Positions 38,403 to 47,800 of a stretch of DNA of 64,000 nucleotides are shown in pieces. The position numbers and the translations under genes are program-made. The stretch is from Aquirickettsia sp965229725. GTDB taxonomy: Bacteria; Pseudomonadota; Alphaproteobacteria; Rickettsiales; Midichloriaceae. Location: contig OZ245923.1 of NCBI GenBank assembly GCA_965229725.1, forward strand, positions 1,178,001 to 1,242,000, read 5' to 3'. The notes beneath the pieces were generated by a model, which made no database searches, was not told the origin of the DNA, and saw only the letters and a list, made by a program, of their open reading frames with translations. The number at the start of each line of letters is the position of its first letter. Position 1 is the first letter of the stretch.

Positions 38403-38483
38403 TAAATTTTCACTATTTTTTATATAAAAGCTCGCAAAATATTAAAAACTTAACGTAAATTTAACACTTCATTGATATAATCA

Positions 38484-38514
38484 TAATTATAACAATAACA
38501 ATAACAATAACAAT
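38484..38514. repeat. AACAAT hexanucleotide tandem repeat
   Basis: About four direct copies of AACAAT (ataacaataacaataacaat...) end about 15 bp before the start codon of the small HTH gene. Repeat-number changes here would alter promoter or leader spacing. Confidence 0.7.
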
Positions 38515-38529
38515 TTAAGAAGGTTTATT

Positions 38530-38667
38530 ATGACAACATTAACAAAATTAGAATCAGCATTAAAGCTCATAAAAGATGGAGATCCAGTTACTAAAGTAGC
38601 AAAACAATTAGGATTAGGACGTTCCACTCTTTATCGTGAACTTCAATATTTTAAAGCAACTGATTAA
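38530..38667 (+). CDS. Small HTH protein, 45 aa
   Basis: The protein is almost entirely a helix-turn-helix (TKVAKQLGLGRSTLYRELQY), like the C-terminal HTH_7 of resolvases and invertases but without a catalytic domain. A good ribosome site (aagaagg) precedes the ATG. It may be a tiny DNA-binding regulator or a remnant of a recombinase. It stands upstream of the DUF1826-like gene and the cassette array, so control of that region is plausible but unproven. Confidence 0.6.
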   Translation: MTTLTKLESALKLIKDGDPVTKVAKQLGLGRSTLYRELQYFKATD

Positions 38668-38789
38668 AAAGCAAATTGTTGCTGAACTCGTCTTTGAAAA
38701 ATGACATCGGTACAGAGAAAAATAAAAAAGCTTGATTTAATAATTATTTATTTTAGGGTTTTACTAGAAGGTTAAAATGGATAGTTATA

Positions 38790-39614
38790 GTGTTAGATAT
38801 ACAGATAAACAGTGCTGAATGTTGTTTAGGAAATGAGTCCTATAATTCACTTGAAGAGATATATGAATCAAAAAGTGACATTGTTAACTTTGATCAATGT
38901 TTATTAAGTGATGAAGTTAGGAATATAGAAATCACAAAAGCAATAAATCAAATAGAATCAGGGGAACAGTTTGCATTTTATAATTTGGGATTCACAGAGG
39001 AAGAGAAGAGGATGTTGTCTGAGATGGAGATAACAGAGTTCAATAATATGAAAATTGATAACTTTTGGAACATTGATAAGGAAGTGAGGAATGCATTGGT
39101 TACAATGAAAGGAGTTAAGATATCAGAAACTGATAAAGTAGCAAAATTGATAACAAGATTGGTTGGTATAGTTGTGGGAGAGATGGGTGTAGAAAATTAT
39201 GAGTTGAGTATAAGGAGTAGAGAAAGTTATGAAAGCGAGGAAGATTGTCTGTATTGGCATTTAGATAAAAGCGAGGGAGAGGTTTCAGGAAACTCTGATA
39301 ATAGAGAGGAGAAGCGATTTATAATGGTGCTTAAGGGGAATGGAACTGTGTATCAGAAGATAAATGAGAAAATGAGAGGGGAGTTTATGAAAATAGCTGA
39401 AGAAGCGCCGTATTATTATGGACATGGGTTGGACGGTTGTAAAACAAATGATAAAATCAACCAATTATTCAAATATGGTGAGGAAGTAGAAACGAAAGAA
39501 CAGGATGGATCGATACATATAGCAGGAAGTAATGGAGCCATGCATGCAGCACCAAAAGAGAGTGAGGGTAGATTAATATTATTATTAACACCTAAAAATA
39601 ATTCAACAAAATAG
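38790..39614 (+). CDS. DUF1826-like protein, 274 aa
   Basis: The C-terminal half has LYWHLDKSEG (His-x-Asp), KRFIMVLKGNGTVYQK, and MHAAPKESEGRLILLLTP, a pattern like DUF1826 proteins and more loosely like Fe(II)/2-oxoglutarate oxygenase folds (HxD...H). The N-terminal half is acidic and unrecognised. The frame opens at a GTG (38790). An ATG with a better ribosome site at 38777 is in another frame and reaches a stop at 38818, so a small indel at the start is possible. It immediately precedes the cassette array (9 bp) and may share its transcript. Confidence 0.5.
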   Translation: MLDIQINSAECCLGNESYNSLEEIYESKSDIVNFDQCLLSDEVRNIEITKAINQIESGEQFAFYNLGFTEEEKRMLSEMEITEFNNMKIDNFWNIDKEVRNALVTMKGVKISETDKVAKLITRLVGIVVGEMGVENYELSIRSRESYESEEDCLYWHLDKSEGEVSGNSDNREEKRFIMVLKGNGTVYQKINEKMRGEFMKIAEEAPYYYGHGLDGCKTNDKINQLFKYGEEVETKEQDGSIHIAGSNGAMHAAPKESEGRLILLLTPKNNSTK

Positions 39615-39623
39615 GAATAAAAT

Positions 39624-40097
39624 ATGGAAATGAAAGAAATATACGATTGTCAGGAAGTATTAATGAGAGCAGGAGAGTTACAGACGGATAAAGAAAAGGA
39701 ATGTGATAAGTTATTCAAAGATCCAAGGACAAGGGAATTAATAGTAGAAGAGGAGGAAAGATTAAAAAACATGAAGGATAATTTAGAACAAGAAATTGTG
39801 GAAAATTCACATTGGATTGATAATAAGCAAAAAGTATTAGAGAATCTTAAGGATAGTGAAACAGTTAATACTAATAATGTAGCTGCTCTTAATAAAATGG
39901 CTGCTGACAAATTAAAGGATGTTAGCATAGAAACAATTTATGCATTTACCAAGACAGTAGCTCAGAATCCTATAGATATGAGTGGTAATTTGGATAAAGT
40001 GTTAGACAGTTACATAAAAATAGAAACAGCAACTGAACTTAGCTCTGACGACGTTTGGAGTTCAATTGACTGTATAGTTTATGGCGTATGTAATTAA
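39624..40097 (+). CDS. Array unit 1 soluble protein, unusual payload (157 aa)
   Basis: The first 60 residues are the array's constant N-terminus (starts MEMKEIYDCQEV). The remaining 97 residues, beginning ENSHWIDNKQKVLENL and ending DCIVYGVCN, differ completely from the module in the other units, although the ending still has a Cys-containing tail like theirs. This shows that the linker can be joined to unrelated payloads. Function unknown; soluble and helical. Confidence 0.6.
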   Translation: MEMKEIYDCQEVLMRAGELQTDKEKECDKLFKDPRTRELIVEEEERLKNMKDNLEQEIVENSHWIDNKQKVLENLKDSETVNTNNVAALNKMAADKLKDVSIETIYAFTKTVAQNPIDMSGNLDKVLDSYIKIETATELSSDDVWSSIDCIVYGVCN

Positions 40098-40111
40098 AAA
40101 AGGAGAATTAA

Positions 40112-40276
40112 ATGAACAAGTTATATTATAGCATTTCGATATTATTAGCATCATCTTGTATTTATGGCGTCGCAAATGCAGAAGATTTTTATTTAAGAGC
40201 AGATTTAGGTACTGCTCAGTCAAACGGAGTTAGTGGCAATAATAATAAAATTCAAAATACAGAACATAGCAATTAA
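40112..40276 (+). CDS. Array unit 1 truncated secreted/outer-membrane protein (54 aa)
   Basis: It has a signal peptide (MNKLYYSISILLASSCIYGV, then ANA) and the first barrel strand (EDFYLRADLGTAQ), then the common tail KIQNTEHSN. Its sequence differs from the other barrel copies, so it derives from a second outer-membrane gene. It is preceded by a ribosome site ggag. Confidence 0.5.
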   Translation: MNKLYYSISILLASSCIYGVANAEDFYLRADLGTAQSNGVSGNNNKIQNTEHSN

Positions 40277-40298
40277 GTAACTAAAATAGGAAAGAAAA

Positions 40299-40733
40299 AT
40301 GGAAATGAAAGAAATATACGATTGTCAGGAAGTATTAATGAGAGCAGGAGAGTTACAGACGGATAAAGAAAAGGAATGTGATAAGTTATTCAAAGATCCA
40401 AGGACAAGGGAATTAATAGTAGAAGAGGAGGAAAGATTAAAAAACATGAAGGATAATTTAGAACAAGAAATTGTAAAAACTCCACATTGCGTTGCAGTTA
40501 ATGAGGCAAATAGCAAGCTACTGGCAGCAGTAGATTATGATAAATTGGTACAAGAACATCATCCAGATATCATCGAAAAAGCGGTCAACACTATGTGCTC
40601 ACACGCTGGAACATTTCAAGAAGGTGATTTAAAGAAACTTGCTACAAGTCATGAAATATACTCTGAACCAAAGCAGTATACTTCACAAGATATGGATGAT
40701 GCAGAATTTTGCATTGTGCATGGGCTTTGCTAA
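40299..40733 (+). CDS. Array unit 2 soluble protein (144 aa)
   Basis: The constant N-terminus is joined at KTPHC to the module shared with the GH64-like protein (AVNEANSKLLAAVDYDKLVQ). Variant tail: TFQEGDLKKLATSHEIYSE, then QYTSQDMDDAEFCIVHGLC. It is the closest of the array modules to the GH64 tail in its EGDLKKLA segment. Unknown function; conserved Cys near the end of each module (FCIVHGLC). Confidence 0.6.
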   Translation: MEMKEIYDCQEVLMRAGELQTDKEKECDKLFKDPRTRELIVEEEERLKNMKDNLEQEIVKTPHCVAVNEANSKLLAAVDYDKLVQEHHPDIIEKAVNTMCSHAGTFQEGDLKKLATSHEIYSEPKQYTSQDMDDAEFCIVHGLC

Positions 40734-40766
40734 TTGAGAATAATAACTATCAAAAAGGGGTGAAAT

Positions 40767-41111
40767 ATGAATAAATATACATTAGGAATAATAGCTGGAT
40801 TACTTGCGATAAGTAGTTCATCTGCAAAAGACAATAACTACTACCTCAAAGCGGAGGTTGGAGTTTCAAAATCTGAAAAAATAAAATCAGATCAAAATTT
40901 TTATAAATATAGTGCTAATAAGAGTTTTAATTCAGGTCCAATTTATTCTTTGGGCTTTGGATATAAAATAAATGATAAATTAAGATCAGAAGTGGTCTAT
41001 AGTTATACAGATTTAAAATATAAGTTTAATGGTCCCTATGAAAAAAATCCAACAATGATTCTTGAATATAAACAAAAAGTAAATATTCAAAATACAGAAC
41101 ATAGCAATTAA
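40767..41111 (+). CDS. Array unit 2 truncated outer-membrane protein (114 aa)
   Basis: It has the signal peptide and first strands of the barrel at 33137. Loop variant 1 is DQNFYKYSANKSFNSG, loop variant 2 FNGPYEKNPTMILEYKQ. It then leaves the barrel at the shared sequence AATATTCAAA and ends NIQNTEHSN. Too short for a complete barrel. Confidence 0.6.
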   Translation: MNKYTLGIIAGLLAISSSSAKDNNYYLKAEVGVSKSEKIKSDQNFYKYSANKSFNSGPIYSLGFGYKINDKLRSEVVYSYTDLKYKFNGPYEKNPTMILEYKQKVNIQNTEHSN

Positions 41112-41133
41112 GTAACTAAAATAGGAAAGAAAA

Positions 41134-41571
41134 ATGGAAATAAAGCAAATATATGACTGTCAGGAAGTATTAATGAGAGCAGGAGAGTTACAGACGGATA
41201 AAGAAAAGGAATGTGATAAGTTATTCAAAGATCCAAGGACAAGGGAATTAATAGTAGAAGAGGAGGAAAGATTAAAAAACATGAAGGAAAATTTAGAACA
41301 AGAAATTGTAAAAACTCCACATTGCGTTGCAGTTAATGAAGCAAATAACAAGATATTAGCAGCAATAGATTATGATAAATTGGAGCAAAAATATCATCCA
41401 GATATCATAGAAAAGGCGGTCAATACTATGTGCTCACACGCTGGAACATTTTCAAAAGATGATGTAGAAAAACTTGCTGAGAGTCATGAAGTGTATTCTA
41501 AACCACATGATTATACTTCACAAGATATAGAATATGCGGAATTTTGCATTGTGCATGGATATTGTGCTTGA
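41134..41571 (+). CDS. Array unit 3 soluble protein (145 aa)
   Basis: It starts MEIKQIYDCQEV (two substitutions relative to most units). The module tail variant is TFSKDDVEKLAESHEVYSK, then HDYTSQDIEYAEFCIVHGYC plus one Ala. The frame is intact with its own ribosome site. Confidence 0.6.
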   Translation: MEIKQIYDCQEVLMRAGELQTDKEKECDKLFKDPRTRELIVEEEERLKNMKENLEQEIVKTPHCVAVNEANNKILAAIDYDKLEQKYHPDIIEKAVNTMCSHAGTFSKDDVEKLAESHEVYSKPHDYTSQDIEYAEFCIVHGYCA

Positions 41572-41598
41572 TAATAATTAACTCAAGGGAGATTAAAA

Positions 41599-41943
41599 AT
41601 GAAAAAATATACATTAGGAATAGTAGCTGGATTGCTTTCAATAAGCAGTTCATATGCAAAAGACAATAACTACTACCTCAAAGCCGATGTTGGGGTTTCA
41701 AAATCTGAAAAAATAAAATCAGACAACGTTTTTTATAAATGGAGTGGCAACAAAAGCTTTAATTCAGGTCCAGTTTATTCTTTGGGTTTTGGATATAAAA
41801 TAAATGATAAATTAAGATCAGAAGTAACCTATAGTTATACAGATTTAAAATATAAGTTTAATGGTCCCTATGAAAAAAATCCAACAATGATTCTTGAATA
41901 TAAACAAAAAGTAAATATTCAAAATACAGAACATAGCAATTAA
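41599..41943 (+). CDS. Array unit 3 truncated outer-membrane protein (114 aa)
   Basis: Signal peptide MKKYTLGIVAGLLSIS; loop variant 1 is DNVFYKWSGNKSFNSG, loop variant 2 as in unit 2. Same truncating tail. Confidence 0.6.
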   Translation: MKKYTLGIVAGLLSISSSYAKDNNYYLKADVGVSKSEKIKSDNVFYKWSGNKSFNSGPVYSLGFGYKINDKLRSEVTYSYTDLKYKFNGPYEKNPTMILEYKQKVNIQNTEHSN

Positions 41944-41965
41944 GTAACTAAAATAGGAAAGAAAA

Positions 41966-42418
41966 ATGGAAATGAAAGAAATATACGATTGTCAGGAAGT
42001 ATTAATGAGAGCAGGAGAGTTGCAGACGGATAAAGAAAAGGAATGTGATAAGTTATTTAAAGATCCAAGGACAAGGGAATTAATAGTAGAAGAGGAGGAA
42101 AGATTAAAAAACATGAAGGAAAATTTAGAACAAGAAATTGTAAAAACTCCACATTGCGTTGCAGTTAATGAAGCAAATAACAAGATATTAGCAGCAATAG
42201 ATTATGATAAATTGGAGCAAAAATATCATCCAGATATCATAGAAAAGGCAGTCAATACTATGTGCTCACACGCTGAGAGCCTTCTACATGGTGAATCATT
42301 ATCAGTAGATTATGTAGAAAAACTTGCTAAGAGTCATGAAGTATACTCTAAACCAGACTATACTTCAAGCGATGTGGAACATGCAGAAATTTGTATTGTG
42401 CATGGACTTTGTGAATAA
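41966..42418 (+). CDS. Array unit 4 soluble protein (150 aa)
   Basis: It has the constant N-terminus and a module with the longest tail variant, SLLHGESLSVDYVEKLAKSH, then DYTSSDVEHAEICIVHGLC plus Glu. The extra residues show in-frame length variation among modules. Confidence 0.6.
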   Translation: MEMKEIYDCQEVLMRAGELQTDKEKECDKLFKDPRTRELIVEEEERLKNMKENLEQEIVKTPHCVAVNEANNKILAAIDYDKLEQKYHPDIIEKAVNTMCSHAESLLHGESLSVDYVEKLAKSHEVYSKPDYTSSDVEHAEICIVHGLCE

Positions 42419-42445
42419 TAATAATTATAAATAAAGAGGGATGAA

Positions 42446-42790
42446 ATGAAAAAATATACATTAGGAATAATAGCTGGATTACTTGCAATAAGTAATTCAT
42501 CTGCAAAAGATAATAACTACTACGTCAAAGCCGAGGTTGGAGTTGCAAAATCTGAAAAAATAAAATCTGATCAAAATTTTTATAAACAAAGTGGTAATAA
42601 GGGTTTTAATTCAGGTCCAATTTATTCTTTGGGTTTTGGATATAAAATAAATGATAAATTAAGATCAGAAGTAACCTATAGTTATACAGATTTAAAATAT
42701 AAGTTTAATGGTCCCTATGAAAAAAATCCAACAATGATTCTTGAATATAAACAAAAAGTAAATATTCAAAATACAGAACATAGCAATTAA
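42446..42790 (+). CDS. Array unit 4 truncated outer-membrane protein (114 aa)
   Basis: Loop variant 1 is DQNFYKQSGNKGFNSG; the N-terminal part (AISNSSAKDNNYYVKAEVGV) matches the full-length gene at 33137 more closely than units 3 and 5 do. Same truncating tail. Confidence 0.6.
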   Translation: MKKYTLGIIAGLLAISNSSAKDNNYYVKAEVGVAKSEKIKSDQNFYKQSGNKGFNSGPIYSLGFGYKINDKLRSEVTYSYTDLKYKFNGPYEKNPTMILEYKQKVNIQNTEHSN

Positions 42791-42812
42791 GTAACTAAAA
42801 TAGGAAAGAAAA

Positions 42813-43247
42813 ATGGAAATGAAAGAAATATACGATTGTCAGGAAGTATTAATGAGAGCAGGAGAGTTGCAGACGGATAAAGAAAAGGAATGTGATAAGT
42901 TATTCAAAGATCCAAGGACAAGGGAATTAATAGTAGAAGAGGAGGAAAGATTAAAAAACATGAAGGAAAATTTAGAACAAGAAATTGTAAAAACTCCACA
43001 TTGCGTTGCAGTTAATGAAGCAAATAACAAGATATTAGCAGCAATAGATTATGATAAATTGGAGCAAAAATATCATCCAGATATCATCGAAAAAGCGATT
43101 AACACCATGTGCTCACACGCTGGAACATTTCAAGAAGGTGATTTAAAGAAACTTGCTACGAGTCATGAAGTATACTCTAAATTGCATGATCACACTTCAA
43201 AAGAGATAGGTGATGCAGAAATTTGTATAGAGCATGGACTTTGCTAA
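42813..43247 (+). CDS. Array unit 5 soluble protein (144 aa)
   Basis: Module tail variant: TFQEGDLKKLATSHEVYSK, then HDHTSKEIGDAEICIEHGLC. Its 3' end and the following gap (ttgagaataattatttatat) are the same as those after the GH64-like gene at 33107, suggesting a recent exchange between the two loci. Confidence 0.6.
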   Translation: MEMKEIYDCQEVLMRAGELQTDKEKECDKLFKDPRTRELIVEEEERLKNMKENLEQEIVKTPHCVAVNEANNKILAAIDYDKLEQKYHPDIIEKAINTMCSHAGTFQEGDLKKLATSHEVYSKLHDHTSKEIGDAEICIEHGLC

Positions 43248-43276
43248 TTGAGAATAATTATTTATATAGGGGTAAA

Positions 43277-43621
43277 ATGAATAAATACACATTAGGAATC
43301 ATAGGTGGATTGCTTGCAATAAGCAGTTCGTCTGCAAAAGATAATAACTACTACGTCAAAGCCGATGTTGGGGTTTCAAAATCTGAAAAAATAAAATCAG
43401 ACAACATTTTTTATAAATGGAGTGGAAATAAAAGTTTTAATTCAAGCCCAGTTTATTCTTTGGGTTTTGGATATAAAATAAATGATAAATTAAGATCAGA
43501 AGTAACCTATAGTTATACAGATTTAAAATATCAAAGAAATATTGCCTCTGAAAAAAATCCAACAATGATTCTTGAATATAAACAAAAAGTAAATATTCAA
43601 AATACAGAACATAGCAATTAA
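43277..43621 (+). CDS. Array unit 5 truncated outer-membrane protein (114 aa)
   Basis: Loop variant 1 is DNIFYKWSGNKSFNSS; loop variant 2 is distinct, YQRNIASEKNPTMILEYKQ in place of YKFNGPYEKN. The ATG at 43277 matches the full-length gene's start; the frame is open further upstream, but that part is the preceding gene. Confidence 0.6.
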   Translation: MNKYTLGIIGGLLAISSSSAKDNNYYVKADVGVSKSEKIKSDNIFYKWSGNKSFNSSPVYSLGFGYKINDKLRSEVTYSYTDLKYQRNIASEKNPTMILEYKQKVNIQNTEHSN

Positions 43622-43643
43622 GTAACTAAAATAGGAAAGAAAA

Positions 43644-44077
43644 ATGGAAATAAAGCAAATATATGACTGTCAGGAAGTATTAATGAGAGCAGGAGAGTTG
43701 CAGACGGATAAAGAAAAGGAATGTGATAAGTTATTCAAAGATCCAAGGACAAGAGAATTAATAGTGGAAGAAGAGGAAAGGTTAAAAACCATAAAGGATA
43801 ATTTAGAACAAGAAATTGTAAAAACTCCACATTGCGTTGCAGTTAATGAAGCAAATAACAAGCTACTAACAGCAGTAGATTATGATCAATTGGTACAAGA
43901 ACATCATCCAGATATCATCAAAAAGCGGTCAACACCATGTGCTCACATGCTGAAACATTTCAAGAAGGTGATTTAAAGAAACTTGCTGCAAGTCATGAGA
44001 TATATGCTAAATCAGAGCAATATACTTCAAGCGATGTGGATTATGCAGAAGTTTGTATAGAGCATGGAATTTGCTAA
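43644..44077 (+). pseudogene. Array unit 6 soluble protein, frameshifted
   Basis: It has the MEIKQIYDCQEV linker and module, but one G is missing after ATCATC (near 43920), so the product stops at 43976. Read past the lesion, the module ends QYTSSDVDYAEVCIEHGIC, the same as the GH64-like protein's tail. No barrel gene follows; the leader up to ATGAATAAATATACATT is instead joined to the coiled-coil gene at 44117. Confidence 0.75.
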
Positions 44078-44116
44078 TTGAGAATAAGAATAACTATAAA
44101 TAAAAAGGGGTGAAAT

Positions 44117-44839
44117 ATGAATAAATATACATTTAATAAAGCAAAGGAAGATTACGAAAAAGCTTCGAGTGAATATATAAGTGCAAGAACTGAAGGAAGT
44201 TATAATAGTTGTTGGCGCTCATCACCAGAGTTAAGTTTTGAGTGTTTAGAAAAATATAAAAAAAGATTAGAAAGTAAAAGAAATAAATATATCGAATTGA
44301 GAAAAGAAAAAAATAAAGAGATAGAAAAAGAATTAAAAGATGTAGAAGAAGCTATAGTGAGAGTAGGGAGTATAAAGATATTTTTAGATAACTATATAAA
44401 AAAAGAGAAAGCTAAGGAAATAGCGGAGAAATTAATAGCAGAAGCGAAAGATATAATAGCGAATGCTAGACATGAGAGAGAGAAAAATAATCTTGTAAAA
44501 TTGTTAAAAGATAAAAAGCTAAATGAATTAGAGCTACTTTTAAAGGCTGCAAGTGAAAATGATATCAATATGGTTGTAACATTAGTGAAATTAGAATCAT
44601 TCAAAGGAGAGTATAATTTAAGAGAGGGCTCAGAGGTATTAAAGCAATTTAATACAGTAAAAGAAGAGCTGGAAAAGGAATCAAAAGAGCAATTGAATTT
44701 TATAGCTAAAACGCAAAGGTATAAAGAGAGTATAAAATTGAATAATGAGAAGGTCGAGGTAGAGAATAATGAGGAGGACGGTAATTTTGAAGAAATAAAC
44801 GCTGATACAGTAAAATATCATGATAATCAAGATTTATAA
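44117..44839 (+). CDS. Coiled-coil protein upstream of the giant toxin (240 aa)
   Basis: A highly charged Lys/Glu-rich helical protein with heptad-like runs (about residues 45-130 and 170-215) and no signal peptide. I do not recognise a family. Its first five residues (MNKYT) and ribosome site are identical to the barrel genes of the array, so the start was probably captured from a cassette. It ends 19 bp before the giant gene and is likely co-transcribed; it may be a chaperone or adaptor for the toxin, by position only. Confidence 0.65.
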   Translation: MNKYTFNKAKEDYEKASSEYISARTEGSYNSCWRSSPELSFECLEKYKKRLESKRNKYIELRKEKNKEIEKELKDVEEAIVRVGSIKIFLDNYIKKEKAKEIAEKLIAEAKDIIANARHEREKNNLVKLLKDKKLNELELLLKAASENDINMVVTLVKLESFKGEYNLREGSEVLKQFNTVKEELEKESKEQLNFIAKTQRYKESIKLNNEKVEVENNEEDGNFEEINADTVKYHDNQDL

Positions 44840-44858
44840 TGACTACAGGTGATTCAAT

Positions 44859-47800
44859 ATGGAACTAGAATATTGTCAATTAATACATTCTATACACTTA
44901 CTCTATAATGAGAGTAATCAATGTTCCACAGACCCTACTAGCTGCGATACTAAATTAAGTAATGAAAATTGGCTAAAACCAATAGACTCAGCATTCTTAG
45001 AAGATATAATTTTTCCATATATTATAAGAGGATATAGGGGAGAAGTTTTTGAAAAGAGATTAGAAGAATTAATAATAACAAATGCTAAATGTGTAGAAAA
45101 TATACTTCAGATTGATGATGTAGACATACAATACTATATAATTAAGGCTTTTGCTTCAAGTTCCTCTCTTCCTTTAGAAGAAAAATCTATTGAAAGAATC
45201 GAAAAGTATTTAATAACTCAATATAATGAAACACAATGTGCAATAGATTTATGCACTACATCAACAGAAGTGCTAACAAATTATTTAACGCAGTTTTCAA
45301 CAAATATAATACATGCAGATTTTCTAATAAATTTACTAAGCAAAGAAGACTTTGATAAAGATGCAAGAATTAGAGCTATTAATCAATTTATTGATAGTGT
45401 TAAAGACCATAAACCAGCTGATAATAGAGTTTTTGATAAATATGCATCGTTGCTGCACCATGATACTAGCAATCATTCATTACTCCAAGTCTTTGGAAAT
45501 GCTTGTGTGAGTTATGATTATGCTCCAGCGATAGATGTATTACCAGAATTTGAGAAATTATTAAGTCAAAATGAATTGAACAAGGAGGAGGTGCTTAATG
45601 TAAAGAGCTTAATCATTAAAGCTCTAGAATATATTTTACAATCCTATGAAGAATTAAAAGAGGATATTTATAATAAAATAATCTGGTATACATCATTGCT
45701 GTATGAGAAAGCAGGAGGATTAGGTCAAGATTTATTTTATATACTTATAAAGAAATTCAGTGAAGATGCGCTTAAGTATGATGAGATAATAGAAGTTATT
45801 ATAGAAAATGAAATTAGCATAAGTAAAAAATCATTAGCTAATATAGTAAATGGAGCTAGCAAATTAATAAAAGCAGGAGAGGAGGAGAAGAAAGTATTTA
45901 ATGGGATATATTTAATAACCAGAGCTTATAAACAAGACGAAAGTATATTGAAAGATGATACAAAAAATGAAATAATACTAAAGTTAAATAATTTAGAAAA
46001 GAGCGGAAGTGAGAAGTTAAAGAGGGTCATTAATAAATGTGTTAAAGAGTTAGGTGGTATAGAAGTTAAGGGAGCAGAGATTCCTGAAAAAGTCATAAGT
46101 GAAGCGTTAGAGCAAGAGATAAAAGAGGCGGTGAGCAAAGCAAATATAGATTATACAAAGTTAAGGGTTAGAGGTGAGAGAGTTAGTGAGGAGATCAAAC
46201 ATCTCTATGAAAAGTTAGGCTGGAAGGAAGAGAAGATAAGGGGGATTTTAGTTAAGACGCAAGATCCTGATGGACAGGAAGATTTAATAAGAGGGTTAGA
46301 ATTAGTATATGAGTATGATCTAGGAATAGATTTAATAGATAGAGAAGGAAACAATGCAGTAGATATTTTAATATTGGGAGAAAAAGGTAAATTGGGTGAT
46401 GGTGTGCTTAGGGTATATAAAGATAACAACATATACTACCCAAAGAAAGCAGAGCAAATAATTAGGGAGGTAGAAGCAGAAAATAAGAATTATAAGTTAG
46501 GCAATTATGTAAGAGAAAAGTTACTTAAGATAAGTGAGATCGAAGAGAAGTTAGATAAGGGGATTGAGTTTAGTTATGATAGAGAGATTGCAGATAATTT
46601 ACTGGGAGATAAGTGGTATTTATACAGTATAGACGAAAAGATATTTTTAAAGGGATTGGATTACAAGGGTAGGGTTTTTAAAGAAGATTTAAGTTTGAAA
46701 TTAAGTGAGTATGAAAGTGAGCAACTTAAAAACGTATTATTATATCAGCAGCCATATCATCCAAATGATATAGAATCTGCAATATCCGCACATCATAAAG
46801 TGAAATTATCAGAATTAAAAAACGTAGAAGTAACTGAGGATAGCATAGCAGAGATTGTGGTATGGCTAAAAAAAGCTATGCATTTAACGGTGCTTGGGAG
46901 TAAGTACCAAGTAAGGGATGCACAAGTAATAAGTTTACTTAATTTATATAAAGGAGATGGGGGAAGATTAATACAAGTATCAACGGGAGAAGGTAAGACA
47001 ATAATAATAGCGATGTTTGCAGCGCTTAATGTGGCTATGAAGAGAGATGTAGATATAATAACTAGTTCAAAAGTTTTAGCAGAAGAAAATGAAAAGGAAC
47101 AAAGGGAATTTTATAAGATAGTAGGAATTACATCGGGTCATAACATAGTAGACACAGAAGGAGCAAAAGATTGTTATAAGTTAGATGTGGTATATGGAGA
47201 TTCACTACATTTTATAGGAGATGATTTAAGGGATATATCGAAGAATGTGAAGCATGGGAGGGGATATGATGTAGTAATAATTGATGAGGTGGACAACATG
47301 TTTGTGGATAATATAAACATGAAGGTTCAGTTATCGGCAGGATTACCAGGCTTTCATTATTTAAAATGTTTAAAAACATATTCGTGGATAGGATTCAAGA
47401 CAAATTTACTATTGTATGAAGAAGATAAAGGTAAATGGTATTTAAGGGGAATAGACGAATTAATAGGTAAAGAAGAGGATTTAAATAATTATTTGGATGG
47501 AATAAGAGAATTATATATGGCGAATCTCATAGTGGATGAGTCTGGTAATTATTATTATGAGGAAAATGATAAGATAATATTGATAGGGGATAAGAAAGCA
47601 TTAAATGCTGAGGTTAGTGAGAAGATAAAAGGATATAAAGAAGCAAATATTAGGTATGAAGAAAAGGAAGGAAATTATTATTATAAAGCAGCAAGAAAAG
47701 AAATCGGAGATGATGCGGCGTTTATAAAGTACATAAAGGAGGATAGCGCTGATTATATTGCTAATAGATTACTCAATTTAAATGAAGGATCAGAAAATAG

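Larger units (their letters stand above)
39600..44077 (+). repeat. Array of about 0.83-kb cassettes
   Basis: Six linker copies begin soluble-protein genes at 39624, 40299, 41134, 41966, 42813 and 43644; the last five are spaced 831-847 bp. Each linker includes the tail ATTCAAAATACAGAACATAG, a ribosome site aggaaag and about 190 nearly invariant coding bases. The variable payload follows: a module of about 80 residues, its stop, a short gap, and the first 100 or so codons of an outer-membrane gene, which always ends in NIQNTEHSN (KIQNTEHSN in the first). The same module-plus-barrel block, without linker, is at 32868-33410. Point differences cluster in barrel loops. Confidence 0.88.

Noticed and set aside
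39600..44077. CRISPR array
   Set aside because: The repeats are about 200 bp and coding, with 0.6-kb variable parts containing genes; no short palindromic repeats or Cas genes are present anywhere in the window.
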